DNA of 58,256 nucleotides from Verrucomicrobiota bacterium (GTDB lineage: Bacteria > Verrucomicrobiota > Verrucomicrobiia > Verrucomicrobiales > Akkermansiaceae). Positions 26,393-34,557 of the stretch are shown here, one piece after another; the first letter of the stretch is position 1, and each line of letters opens with the position of its first letter. The stretch lies in NCBI GenBank assembly GCA_026397725.1, contig JAPLUI010000328.1:1-58256 (forward strand), in the 5' to 3' direction. A program made the translations under genes and the position numbers. The notes below the pieces were generated by a model, which was not told where the DNA came from, made no database searches, and was given only the letters and a program-made list of their open reading frames with translations.

Positions 26393-26466
26393 TGCGGCAG
26401 CCCGCTGCCGCTGTAGCTTCGCCAGCCTGCTGGCGAGGGCGGACCAGTCCACCCCGCGAAGGCGCG

Positions 26467-26560
26467 CCGCAGCAGGCTGCGGACGCCACAGCGGCAGCAG
26501 GCTGCCGCAGTCCACGGAGGCCAGTCGGCTGGCACGGTCCGCCTCGCGGGTGGTCACGCC
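26467..26560 (+). repeat. REP-like paired palindromes plus shared GGCACGGTCCG segment
   Basis: Two palindromes with the core CAGCAGGCTG (CCGCAGCAGGCTGCGG and GGCAGCAGGCTGCC) stand side by side and are followed by GCAGTCCACGG. Related pairs occur at 30619-30673 and 30891-30946. At 26531-26560 follows a segment starting GGCACGGTCCGCCTCGCGGG, which recurs at 27417-27446 and 58024-58052. This arrangement resembles bacterial interspersed mosaic elements. Confidence 0.75.
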
Positions 26561-26719
26561 CTCCACGCGGGAACGTCGGATTGCGGTGCCGGACTGGACC
26601 TGGTTTCGGCCGCGGCGGCCGCCGGGATTCAGCCACAGCGGTGTGGCGCTGCGCTTCCCACCGCACGCCCTGCATTCTCCTTGCCACGCATAAGAATTCA
26701 TGCGACTTTCTCCCGGTAC

Positions 26720-26962
26720 GTGAAGGCGGAGAAACTCAAGACGAAGCCGCTGCAAGGAAACGTCACGAACTGGAGCTTCGCGGACGCCTGCCTGCTGGCC
26801 GGCCACTGCGGCTGGAAAATCACCCGCACCAGCAGCAGCCATCACATTTTCACGCATTTCCGCAAGGAAGTACCCTCCCTCAACCTGCAGGAAAAAACGG
26901 GTCAGGCAAAGCCCTACCAGCTCCGCCAGATGAAAGAAACCATCGACACATTCAAGCTCTGA
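26720..26962 (+). CDS. hicA: HicA-type toxin (mRNA interferase-like)
   Basis: This roughly 80-residue protein is encoded six bases upstream of a HicB gene. HicA toxins are small double-stranded-RNA-binding-fold nucleases that cut mRNA; the key histidine lies in a 'GSHHxF'-type motif, here SSSHHIFTH. The rest, 'WSFADACLLAGHCGWKIT' and 'LNLQEKTGQAKPYQLRQM', is typical. I chose GTG at 26720 (VKAEKLKTKPLQGN) because it matches the family N-terminus; a TTG at 26681 is in frame but lies in repeat sequence. No clear ribosome site is visible, so the start is uncertain. It is likely co-transcribed with hicB. Confidence 0.82.
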   Translation: MKAEKLKTKPLQGNVTNWSFADACLLAGHCGWKITRTSSSHHIFTHFRKEVPSLNLQEKTGQAKPYQLRQMKETIDTFKL

Positions 26963-26968
26963 AACATC

Positions 26969-27346
26969 ATGAAAACCACACCACACTATCCTATCCGCCT
27001 GCATTGGAGCGAAGAAGACGGCGAGTGGGTTGCCACCTCTCCCGCGTGGCCCGCTCTGTCCTCGCTGGCGGAGAGTCCGCAGGATGCCGCCAAGGGTCTC
27101 CTGCAAGCCATCCGTCTTGCTTCCCAGGCCAATGCCGAGCTTGGCCGCCCGGTCCCCGAGTCGCTTACCATTGCCGATCTTAAGCGTGCCGGAGCACTCC
27201 TCAAGATCGCCGCGCTTGCCACCCTTGCGGGCCTTCCTGCCCAAACCCTCCACAGCAAAATCCGTCGCAGTGGCGGACTTACCCCGGAAGAAAGCGCCGC
27301 CATTCACAACGCCCTGGCCGGAGTCAATCTTGCCGTGGCAAAATGA
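26969..27346 (+). CDS. hicB: HicB-type antitoxin
   Basis: This 125-residue protein has the HicB partial RNase-H-like fold at its start ('YPIRLHWSEEDGEWVATSPA', then 'SLAESPQDAAKGLLQAI') and a C-terminal helical part that may bind DNA ('KIAALATLAGLPAQTLHSKI'). HicB blocks HicA and normally represses its own operon. The toxin-first order with a six-base gap is usual for HicAB. The pair sits between two repeat nests, consistent with an accessory module. Confidence 0.88.
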   Translation: MKTTPHYPIRLHWSEEDGEWVATSPAWPALSSLAESPQDAAKGLLQAIRLASQANAELGRPVPESLTIADLKRAGALLKIAALATLAGLPAQTLHSKIRRSGGLTPEESAAIHNALAGVNLAVAK

Positions 27347-27416
27347 TGGAAGATGTGGTAGCAGAGGATGCAGCCACTGCTTGGGCCAAACCAGGGGAGT
27401 CACGGGGTTCGCAGGA

Positions 27417-27446
27417 GGCACGGTCCGTCTCGCGGGTGGTCACGCC
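27417..27446 (+). repeat. Shared GGCACGGTCCG segment, copy 2
   Basis: Thirty bases beginning GGCACGGTCCGTCTCGCGGG match 26531-26560 with one difference and 58024-58052 with a few. It lies just after hicB, so the HicAB pair is bracketed by two direct copies of this segment about 860 bases apart. Confidence 0.8.
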
Positions 27447-27522
27447 GCTGAGTGCCGGGACGCCGCAGCCTGGTGACGGACCCACCGCGCCTGCGGCCCC
27501 CGCCAAGGTCATCGCCGATGAG

Positions 27523-27720
27523 TCAGAACAACGTGTAAATGAACGGCGCAGCACCGGTTCCCGCGAGCAAGGTGAACAAGCCTAACACAAGCAGCAGGAC
27601 CAGGATGGGCAGCAGCCACCATTTCCGGTTCTCCTTCAAGAACCCCCAGAACTCGGCCATGAAACCGCAGTCGGCTTGATGGGCCGCCGCCTTATCGAAT
27701 TCGCTCTGTCGCTTGCTCAT
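27523..27720 (-). CDS. Small membrane protein, DUF5989 family
   Basis: The minus strand encodes a 65-residue protein starting MSKRQSEFDKAAAHQ. A soluble start leads to 'FWGFLKENRKWWLLPILVLL', one membrane helix and a conserved end 'GTGAAPFIYTLF'. This is the DUF5989 pattern, found beside SGNH-hydrolase-like and carbamoyltransferase genes in envelope or exopolysaccharide loci. Here it lies 97 bases downstream of an SGNH-TPR gene on the same strand, which fits. The biochemical role is unknown. Confidence 0.85.
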   Translation of the reverse strand: MSKRQSEFDKAAAHQADCGFMAEFWGFLKENRKWWLLPILVLLLVLGLFTLLAGTGAAPFIYTLF

Positions 27721-27780
27721 GAGGTTGGGATGCCGGTAAGGACTCGCCCCGGATGATCGCACCGCACGGCGAAAACGCAA

Positions 27781-27814
27781 CCAGAATGGCCCCGACACCA
27801 GAATGGCCCCGACA
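27781..27814 (+). repeat. Two tandem copies of a 17-bp unit
   Basis: The unit CCAGAATGGCCCCGACA occurs twice without a gap, in the 97-base space between the SGNH-TPR gene and the DUF5989 gene. It is probably a replication-slippage duplication. Confidence 0.85.
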
Positions 27815-27817
27815 CGG

Positions 27818-30454
27818 TTACTGCGCTTGGCCGGCAGGGGTGCCTGACTGGAGGCGACTGAGGCGGGCTCGAATGACGTCGGCCAAGGTCTTGTCATTGC
27901 GGGCGGACACCAAGCCGAGGGCTTTTTGAAAATGGGCGATGGCCTCGTCAACCTGGCCATGGCCGGCCAACGCGTTTCCGAGGTTGAGGTGGGCCTCCAC
28001 AAAATCGGGCTTGGTCTTCAGGGCCATTTGGTAATGGGCGATGGCCTCGTCGGCCTGTCCGCGGCCGGCCAAGGCCACCGCGAGGTTGAAGTGGGCGTTC
28101 GCGAAGTCGGGTTGGATCTTCAGCGCCTGCTGGTAATGGGTGATCGCCTCAGCGGCCTGTCCGCGGCCGGCCAAGGCCGCTCCGAGGTTGAGGTGAGCCG
28201 CAGCGTAGTCGGGCTTGATTGCCAAGGCCTGTTGGTAATGGGCAACGGCCTCGTCGAGCTGTCTGCGGCCAGCCAATGCCACCCCGAGATTGAAGTGGGC
28301 GTTGGCGAAGTCGGGCTTGATTTTCAGGGCTTGCTGGTAATCGGCGATGGCCTCATCGATCTGTCCGCGGCCAGCCAACGCCATCCCGAGGTTGAGGTGA
28401 GCCTCGGCGTAGTTGGGCTTGATTTCCAAGGCCTGCTGGTAATGGGCAATCGCCTCATCGGCGCGTCCGCGGTTGGCCAGATCCAGCCCGAGGTTGTTGT
28501 GGGCATCGGCGTGGTCGGGCTTGATCTCCAAGGCCTTTTGATAATGGGCCATGGCCTCATCGACCCGTCCGCGGCCGTCCAAGGCCACCCCGAGGTTGTT
28601 GTGGGCGTCGGCTTGGTCAGGATTGATTTCCAAGGCCTGCTGGTAATGGGTCATGGCCTCATCAACCTGTCCGCGGTTGGCCAAGGCCACGCCGAGGTTG
28701 AGGTGAGCCCCGGCGAAGTCGGGCCGAATTCGCAAGGCCTCTTGGTAGTGGGCCACCGCGTCGTCAAGGCGCCCCAGGCTCGCCAGGGCGGCGCCGAGGT
28801 TGTTGTGGGCGTCGGCGTAACCGGGACGAATTCGCAAGGCCTCTTGGTAATGATTCACCGCCTCGGCGAACTGGCCGGTATCGGCAAGGAGTTTTCCCAG
28901 ATTCAGCAAGGCGTTGCTGTAGCCGGGTGACAATTCAAGGGCTTCACGATAGCGCTTGATGGCCGCGTCCACTTGGTCCTGTTTTTCCAGCACCACGCCC
29001 TGATTGTAGAACCAAACCGCGTTTTGCGCCGGCGTTTGCGGTCGCCGTTGGGCCAGGATGCGGTCAAAAACCGCCTGCCGGGCATCTGATTTGCCGTTGA
29101 ACCATCCCGCCTGTTCCATGGCTTCCCAGAGGTGCCAGGCAATCAGTTCGTGTCCCTGCCGCGTGGGGTGAACGTAGTCCTCAATCAAATTGAATCCCAC
29201 CAGCCCATGCTCGCTCTGCTGCTCGAAAAGCCGATCGACATCGACCAACAACACCCCCTGCTGTCGGGCGATCTCGCGGATGGCCACATTGATTCCCGAG
29301 AGCCGACGAATGGGCGAGGCGTCCTCGTCGCACGCCCGCTGATAGGCGCCCCGGGCGTCGTCGAAGCGGCCGAGTCCCTCGTAGGCCTGCCCGAGCAGAA
29401 AGCGGGTCTCAGCGTGATGAGGGGCGAGCCGTGCCGCCTGCTCCAGCGCCACCGCCGCCGGCTCGAAACGGCCACTCTTGAGGAGTCGCCCACCCGCCGT
29501 GAACAGCTCCGACCGTTGTTGGCGGTCGTGCTCCGCCAGTGACGCCACGCCTGTCGAAGCCTCCGGCCGCCATTGGCGCAGATTGCAGGGGACCGTCGCC
29601 AGCACGACCTTGACGTCAGCCGCCCGGGCACGCCGGACCAGGCGCTCCAACCGCCAGCGAAACTCGGCCACAATCGCCTCCTTCTCCGCCGGAGCATAGA
29701 CGTGCGTTTGGTCGCGCATGACCCGCGTCTCGAATCCGCTGGCGGGGGGGTGCAGCGAATTCCGCAGCCGCCCGGTGGCAAACCGCATGCCGGAGTACAC
29801 CCGCGAGTATGACAGCGCATATTCAAAGCCCGTGCGAAGCGTGCCGCGATGTTTGAGCGCGTCGAAAAACGCCGGCTCGATGAACTCATTGTGCCCCTCG
29901 TACACGATGAACACGTCCGGCTGATAGTCCAGCAGTTCATCGGCCACGAGGTTGAGCCGGTGCATGGCGTAGGAGACGCCGCTGGCGTTGACGGCTTCCA
30001 CCTGCCGCTCCGGGTGGGTTGCTGCCAGCGCCTCGCCCACGATGCTCGTGAAGGCGGCCTCCGCTCCCCACGGAAAACCAAAGGAACTGGATCCCCCCAG
30101 GCAGAAGAGCCGCAAGCCATTGGCGGGCTTGGCGGCAAGAAATGACTGATCGTTGAACGTCCCCCCCCGGATGCCGGGCCGCGTCCGGTAGTTCGGACCT
30201 TCCCGCTGGAACACTTTCACCAGCCCCGAGAAGCCCCGAAACGGATCTTCTTGCTCGATCTGGGTTGGCACCCCTGCCGCCCAGAGGACCAGTTCCAGGA
30301 TGGCGAAAAATCCCAGGCAGGTGAGCGCCGAAAACAGGAGCTTTTTCGATGTGGCAAGCTTCGGCCCGGTGCCGTTGGGACTTCCTGTCAGATCCGGTGG
30401 CGTGGCTCCCTGCGGCTCCTCTCTGGTGACCTTCATCCTACCTGCCATGGCCAT
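27818..30454 (-). CDS. Membrane-anchored SGNH-hydrolase-like protein with TPR array
   Basis: This 878-residue protein has a cytoplasmic start, a membrane helix at about 38-60, and an SGNH/GDSL-like domain at about 110-460. Block I reads CLGGSSSFGFPWG, a GHNEF motif follows at about 167, and 'IEDYVHPTRQGHELIAWHLW' supplies the late Asp-x-x-His. A C-terminal array of about eleven 34-residue TPRs follows ('YQEALRIRPGYADAHNNLGA', 'YQQALKIKPDFANAHFNLGV'). The repeats are nearly identical at DNA level with a 102-base period (27930-28900), pointing to recent repeat expansion. Some TPR helices are short of the stop of block I, and a helical insert splits the hydrolase. It faces a divergent paralogue at 30799 and precedes DUF5989. 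Confidence 0.85.
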   Translation of the reverse strand: MAMAGRMKVTREEPQGATPPDLTGSPNGTGPKLATSKKLLFSALTCLGFFAILELVLWAAGVPTQIEQEDPFRGFSGLVKVFQREGPNYRTRPGIRGGTFNDQSFLAAKPANGLRLFCLGGSSSFGFPWGAEAAFTSIVGEALAATHPERQVEAVNASGVSYAMHRLNLVADELLDYQPDVFIVYEGHNEFIEPAFFDALKHRGTLRTGFEYALSYSRVYSGMRFATGRLRNSLHPPASGFETRVMRDQTHVYAPAEKEAIVAEFRWRLERLVRRARAADVKVVLATVPCNLRQWRPEASTGVASLAEHDRQQRSELFTAGGRLLKSGRFEPAAVALEQAARLAPHHAETRFLLGQAYEGLGRFDDARGAYQRACDEDASPIRRLSGINVAIREIARQQGVLLVDVDRLFEQQSEHGLVGFNLIEDYVHPTRQGHELIAWHLWEAMEQAGWFNGKSDARQAVFDRILAQRRPQTPAQNAVWFYNQGVVLEKQDQVDAAIKRYREALELSPGYSNALLNLGKLLADTGQFAEAVNHYQEALRIRPGYADAHNNLGAALASLGRLDDAVAHYQEALRIRPDFAGAHLNLGVALANRGQVDEAMTHYQQALEINPDQADAHNNLGVALDGRGRVDEAMAHYQKALEIKPDHADAHNNLGLDLANRGRADEAIAHYQQALEIKPNYAEAHLNLGMALAGRGQIDEAIADYQQALKIKPDFANAHFNLGVALAGRRQLDEAVAHYQQALAIKPDYAAAHLNLGAALAGRGQAAEAITHYQQALKIQPDFANAHFNLAVALAGRGQADEAIAHYQMALKTKPDFVEAHLNLGNALAGHGQVDEAIAHFQKALGLVSARNDKTLADVIRARLSRLQSGTPAGQAQ

Positions 30455-30798
30455 GATCTAGCCCGGACCTTCAACCGCCGCAAGGAAAGATTTTCCCTGT
30501 GTCTGGTTCCGGCCTGGGATCGACAGAGAGCCATTTTGCGCCAGCAGGCTGGCTGGCCGCGGCCATGCCAGCAGGCTGGCGGGGATGACCTCGGGCTTCT
30601 CACCGGTTATGCAATCCCATGCCGCAGCAGGCTGCGAGCATCACAGCGGCAGCCGGCTGCACGCAGTCCGCGGATTGCCGCTTGACACGCCGCTGCCGGT
30701 CTGGCAGCCAGCTTGCGAGCGAAGTGCCATGGTCCCTCGTCCGCTCGGCGGCAGGGACGGGGCGCGTCAAATTGAAGATCTTCCGGACAGTTAGCCAA
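30455..30798. other. Divergent intergenic region with REP-like palindromes
   Basis: This 344-base gap separates the starts of the two SGNH-TPR genes. It contains CCAGCAGGCTGG palindromes (30541-30582) and at 30619-30673 a pair with CCGCAGCAGGCTGCGAG and GGCAGCCGGCTGCA, followed by GCAGTCCGCGG. Promoters for both genes must lie here, or within the repeats. No gene is seen. Confidence 0.65.
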
Positions 30799-33120
30799 AT
30801 GGGGTGGAAACCGATCAAGCAACGGCGCACGGCCCGCAGTGACAACCAGGCCCAAAGCCGGCAGGATGCTGGCGTGGCCGAGTCGCGGGGGCATGCCGCA
30901 ACAGGCGGCGGAGGTCACGGCGGCAACAGGCTGCCGCAGTCCACGGGCCCGCCGCCCAGCCGTCGGCCGGGCCGTTTTCGTGGCTGGCGGGGCTGGCTGC
31001 TGCGGGTGGCGCTGCTGGTGCTCGCGCCGCTGCTGTTTTTCGGGCTGCTGGAAGGCGGCTTGCGGGTGGGCGGCTATGGTTACCCGACCGGGTTCTTCGT
31101 CAGGGCGGATGGCAGCGGCAATTACACGACGAACTTCCGCTTCGGCTGGCGGTTTTTCCCGCGCTCGCTGGCGCGGGACCCGGAGCCGTGCGTGCTTGCC
31201 GCCAAGCCCGCCGGCGCGATCCGCATCTTCGTGCTCGGGAGTTCGGCAGCCATGGGCACGCCCGATCCGGCGTTCAGCTTTGGCCGGATCCTTGAAGTCA
31301 TGCTCCGCGAGCAGTATCCGGGAACGCGCCTCGAGGTGGTCAACGCGGCGATGACGGCGATCAACTCGCAGGTGGCCCTGGAGATCGCCCGCGATTGCGC
31401 GGCCCGCGAGCCGGACCTGTTTGTCGTTTACATGGGCAACAACGAGGTGGTCGGCCCCTTCGGTCCGGGCACCGTCTTTCAGCAGTGGTCGCCGAATTTG
31501 CCGCTGATCCGCGCCAGTCTCCGGGTGAAAGCGACGCGGGTCGGCCAGTTGTTAGGCAACGTCGTCGGTTCTTTCCGTCGCAAGGCAGGCACGCCGGGTT
31601 CGTGGCGCGGCATGGAGATGTTTCTGGACAACCCCGTGAGGGACGATGATCCCAGACTGAGTGCCGTTTATGCCAACTATCGGCGGAATCTGACCGACAT
31701 CTGTGACCAAGCCCGGCACGCGCATGCCGGAGTGGTCCTGGCGAGCGTGGCGGTGAACCTGCGGGACTGTCCGCCGTTTGCCTCGCTGCATCGGTCCGGT
31801 CTGGACCCCGCCGATCTCACGCAATGGGAGGCGCTCTGCAAGGCGGGCGGAGAGTTGGCGGCCAACCAGCAATGGCCCGAGGCGTTAGAGCAATACGAGG
31901 CGGCGGCGAAACTCGACGGGCGCTTTGCGGAACTCCAGTTTCGGATAGGTCAGTGTCTGCTGCAGGCTGGCCGCTGCGCCGAGGCCCGCGACCGCTTTGA
32001 ATTGGCCCGCGATCTGGACGTGCTGCGGTTTCGCGCCGACTCCCGCATCAATCCGATCATTCGTGAAGTGGCGACCGCGCGGAAAGCCACCGGCGTTCGC
32101 TTTGTCGATGCGGAGCGGGCACTGGCGGAAAGCGATCCGGGTGCCAAGGGCATTGCGGGAGGGCCGCTCTTCCATGAACACGTCCACCTGACCTTTGATG
32201 GCAATTACCTGCTCGCCCGGGCGATGTTAGAGCAAGTCTGCGCGGCCTTGCCGCAACTGGCCGCGCTCCCTACGCCGGGTGCCGTCCCGTCGCGCCAGCG
32301 CTGCGCGGAAGTGCTGGCGCTGACGCCGTGGGACGAGTTCCAGCTAACTGCCGATATGGTGGAGATGACGTCCAGGGCACCTTTCACCAATCAGTTAGAC
32401 CACCGCCTCAGACAGGCTGCCGCAGGTCGGCGACGCGACGAACTGCGCCAACTGGCAGCGACGCCAGCAGCCGAGCAGGCGGCATGGCAGACCTACGAGG
32501 CGGCGCTCGTCAAGACCCCTGCCGACTGGAGCCTGCACCGTCATTTCGGCAGGTTGGCGCTGCTGATGGGGCGCCCCGACGTGGCCGTCGAGCACCTTCA
32601 AATCGCACTCGGGAAGTTGCCCCGCGATGCCCCGTTACACATTAACCTTGGCAATGCCTTGGCCGACCAAGGACACCCCAACGAGGCCATCGGCCATTAC
32701 CGGCAAGCCCTGGAAATCAACCCCGATGACGAAATGGCCCACTACAACCTCGGCAACGTGCTGGCCGGCCGCCAGCAGATCGACGAGGCCATTGCGCATT
32801 ACCGGCAAGCCCTCAAAATCAAACCCAACTACGAGGGTGCTCACTACAACCTTGGGAACGTGCTGGCCGGCCGTGGTCAGGTTGACGAGGCCATCGTGCA
32901 TTTCCAGCAAGCCTTGGCAAGCACCCCCGACAACGCGGAAGCTCACAGCAACCTCGGTGCCATGTTAGCCAGTCGCGGCAAGTTCGACGATGCCATCGCC
33001 CATTTCCAGCGGGCGCTGGAACTCAGGCCCGACAATGTGAAGGTTCGCCAGAACCTGGAGCGTGCCCGGGCCGAGCGGGCCAGGATTCCACCGGCACCGC
33101 CACGGCCCGCCGGCGGCTGA
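30799..33120 (+). CDS. Membrane-anchored SGNH-hydrolase-like protein with TPR array (divergent paralogue)
   Basis: From ATG 30799 the product is 773 residues: a long basic start, a membrane helix (about 70-88, LLRVALLVLAPLLFFGLLE), and an SGNH-like domain with 'IFVLGSSAAMGTPDPAF' as block I, 'FVVYMGNNEVVGPFG' as the GxND-like block and 'EHVHLTFDGNYLLARAM' at the end. About five TPRs follow ('YRQALEINPDDEMAHYNLGN'). A repeat (30891-30946) shared with non-coding places lies inside the first 50 codons, so those residues are repeat-encoded or the true start is further in. No in-frame ATG exists between the repeat and the helix. It is the divergent partner of 27818-30454. Confidence 0.8.
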   Translation: MGWKPIKQRRTARSDNQAQSRQDAGVAESRGHAATGGGGHGGNRLPQSTGPPPSRRPGRFRGWRGWLLRVALLVLAPLLFFGLLEGGLRVGGYGYPTGFFVRADGSGNYTTNFRFGWRFFPRSLARDPEPCVLAAKPAGAIRIFVLGSSAAMGTPDPAFSFGRILEVMLREQYPGTRLEVVNAAMTAINSQVALEIARDCAAREPDLFVVYMGNNEVVGPFGPGTVFQQWSPNLPLIRASLRVKATRVGQLLGNVVGSFRRKAGTPGSWRGMEMFLDNPVRDDDPRLSAVYANYRRNLTDICDQARHAHAGVVLASVAVNLRDCPPFASLHRSGLDPADLTQWEALCKAGGELAANQQWPEALEQYEAAAKLDGRFAELQFRIGQCLLQAGRCAEARDRFELARDLDVLRFRADSRINPIIREVATARKATGVRFVDAERALAESDPGAKGIAGGPLFHEHVHLTFDGNYLLARAMLEQVCAALPQLAALPTPGAVPSRQRCAEVLALTPWDEFQLTADMVEMTSRAPFTNQLDHRLRQAAAGRRRDELRQLAATPAAEQAAWQTYEAALVKTPADWSLHRHFGRLALLMGRPDVAVEHLQIALGKLPRDAPLHINLGNALADQGHPNEAIGHYRQALEINPDDEMAHYNLGNVLAGRQQIDEAIAHYRQALKIKPNYEGAHYNLGNVLAGRGQVDEAIVHFQQALASTPDNAEAHSNLGAMLASRGKFDDAIAHFQRALELRPDNVKVRQNLERARAERARIPPAPPRPAGG
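30891..30946 (+). repeat. REP-like paired palindromes inside the 5' end of the SGNH-TPR gene
   Basis: The segment from GCATGCCGCAACAGG to GCAGTCCACGG matches the intergenic units at 26467-26518 and 30619-30673. It lies within the open frame of the 30799 gene, upstream of the membrane helix, and is read there as a Gly/Ala/Thr-rich stretch. Confidence 0.7.
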
Positions 33121-33234
33121 GCCGGATCACCGAGCCGCACGGTTTTCCAAGGAATTCAGTGGCGGACTCGGGAAAATTGCGCGGATTCACGCAGCGGGAT
33201 TGACCCGGGCCGGGAATTGGCTAAAATCTCCCGC

Positions 33235-33705
33235 ATGACAGCGGTGGAAGTGGCCTACAAAATTCTGGATACGATGCTGGGACATCTCGGATTCACCGCG
33301 ACCATTGAAATCCAGCAAACCGAGGACGGCCCCTGCCTGCAAATCCAAACCGGGGAAAGCACCGCCCTGATCGGCAGTGACGGCGACCGGCTGGATGACC
33401 TGCAGTACCTCGTCAACCGGATCCTGCGCCGCCATTTCCCCAAGGCGGAACGGATCAAGGTGGATTGCGAGCATTTCCGCTCGATCCAGGAGGACCACCT
33501 GCACGAGGAGGTCCGCAGCCTCGCCGAGCGGGTGAAAACCACCGGCAAGTCCTATCAGATGCGTCCGCTCAACGCCTACTACCGGCGCTTGGTACACAAT
33601 GTGCTCGCGCAGAGCCCGGAGGTGGCCTCCCATTCCCCGGACGGCGATGATCGCCTCAAGCGCATCACCATCTCACCCCGGACCACCCCGGCGACTGCTT
33701 CATGA
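33235..33705 (+). CDS. KH-R3H domain RNA-binding protein (Jag/KhpB-like)
   Basis: This 156-residue protein has a KH domain (about 1-75, with 'ALIGSDGDRLDDLQYLVNRI' as the GxxG loop region) and an R3H domain (about 80-150, 'RPLNAYYRRLVHNVLAQSPE' then 'SHSPDGDDRLKRITISP'). This is the KhpB/EloR/Jag architecture without the N-terminal Jag domain. Members bind RNA with KhpA and affect cell division and envelope growth. The ATG at 33235 fits the domain; a TTG at 33217 is in frame. Its stop overlaps the next start by four bases. The usual partner yidC is not in the window. Confidence 0.88.
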   Translation: MTAVEVAYKILDTMLGHLGFTATIEIQQTEDGPCLQIQTGESTALIGSDGDRLDDLQYLVNRILRRHFPKAERIKVDCEHFRSIQEDHLHEEVRSLAERVKTTGKSYQMRPLNAYYRRLVHNVLAQSPEVASHSPDGDDRLKRITISPRTTPATAS

Positions 33706-34166
33706 AACGATTCCTTTTTGACTGTGGCGTCCGGGATGCGGAGGCGGCGTTGGGCTTGTTGCTGCTGCGGGCGGCCACCGGGCTGATGATGCTCATCGGC
33801 CACGGCATCCCGAAACTCCAGCACTTCGGCACGCTCAAGGCCGCCTGGCAGGTGCCGGATTTTTTCCCGTTTTATTTCATGTCGCCGCCACTGAGCCTGG
33901 TGGCGACCCTGTGCGCGGAGGTGCTGGCGGCGCTGTTGCTGGTGCTCGGCCTGATGACGCGGCCGGCGGCCTTCGTGCTCTGCTTCACCATGGTGGTGGC
34001 GGCCTTCGACATCAACGGTGCCAGCGCCTGGTTCACGCTGCCGCCCAATGGCAAGGAACTGGCCATTCTCTATCTGATCCCCGGGCTGGTGCTGCTGCTC
34101 ACGGGTGCCGGCGCCTGGTCGCTCGATGCCACACTGTATCGCGAACCCAAACGCCGCCGCTGGTAG
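33702..34166 (+). CDS. DoxX family membrane protein
   Basis: This 154-residue protein has four hydrophobic segments and the DoxX-type pattern 'LLLLRAATGLMMLIGHGIPK' at the start, 'LCAEVLAALLLVLGLMTRPA' in the middle, and 'LIPGLVLLLTGAGAWSLDA' at the end. DoxX-like proteins are linked to redox homeostasis at the membrane; the precise job is not known. The start overlaps the upstream stop by four bases (ATGA), so translation is likely coupled to the KH-R3H gene. Confidence 0.9.
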   Translation: MKRFLFDCGVRDAEAALGLLLLRAATGLMMLIGHGIPKLQHFGTLKAAWQVPDFFPFYFMSPPLSLVATLCAEVLAALLLVLGLMTRPAAFVLCFTMVVAAFDINGASAWFTLPPNGKELAILYLIPGLVLLLTGAGAWSLDATLYREPKRRRW

Positions 34167-34174
34167 GAACCCCC

Positions 34175-34519
34175 ATGGAAACCCACCGCCTCGTCCTCCC
34201 CGGCGATCTCAATCACTACGGCTTCCTCTTCGGCGGCCGCCTGCTGGCGTGGATCGACGAAGCGTCGTGGATCGCCGCCAGCCTCGACTATCCGGCGTGC
34301 CAGTTCGTCACCGTGGCGATGGACACCGTCGAGTTCCACCACAGCGTGCGCGAGGGCACCATTCTAACCATCCGCTGCGAGCGCACCCGCGAAGGCACCA
34401 CCAGCGCCACCTACGCCGTCAAAGTCTGGGACTGGAAAGCCCGCCCCGACCCGATTTTCTCGACCTGCGTGACGTTTGTCAGGGTCGATGCCGGAGGCCA
34501 CAAGCTGCCGCTCAGGTGA
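34175..34519 (+). CDS. Hotdog-fold acyl-CoA thioesterase
   Basis: This 114-residue protein shows the hotdog fold of YciA/BFIT-type acyl-CoA thioesterases. 'NHYGFLFGGRLLAWIDEASW' is the conserved start with the catalytic-type acidic residue in the central helix, and 'FVTVAMDTVEFHHSVREGTI' follows. It would hydrolyse acyl-CoA esters in the cytoplasm. It lies eight bases after the DoxX stop, likely in one transcript with KH-R3H, DoxX and the FAD enzyme downstream. Confidence 0.9.
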   Translation: METHRLVLPGDLNHYGFLFGGRLLAWIDEASWIAASLDYPACQFVTVAMDTVEFHHSVREGTILTIRCERTREGTTSATYAVKVWDWKARPDPIFSTCVTFVRVDAGGHKLPLR

Positions 34520-34557
34520 ACCGCCGGGAGTCGCCGCCGCACCGCCTCCCGGTGCCA

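Larger units (their letters stand above)
25901..26719. other. Repeat-rich intergenic region before hicA
   Basis: The first about 300 bases are lower in GC and would hold the minus-strand promoter and leader of the large secreted gene. From 26300 the region is a nest of palindromic repeats described separately: a 25-base triplet array, GCAGCAGGCTGC-type palindromes, and pieces shared with 27417 and 57890-58052. No gene is supported, although long open frames exist because of high GC. Confidence 0.6.

Noticed and set aside
26207..27421. Minus-strand open frame of about 400 codons
   Set aside because: It crosses repeats and lies antisense to hicAB; composition is low-complexity and no domain is seen.
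27930..28900. Regular 102-base repeats looking like a satellite
   Set aside because: They are the codons of 34-residue TPR units in an intact frame.
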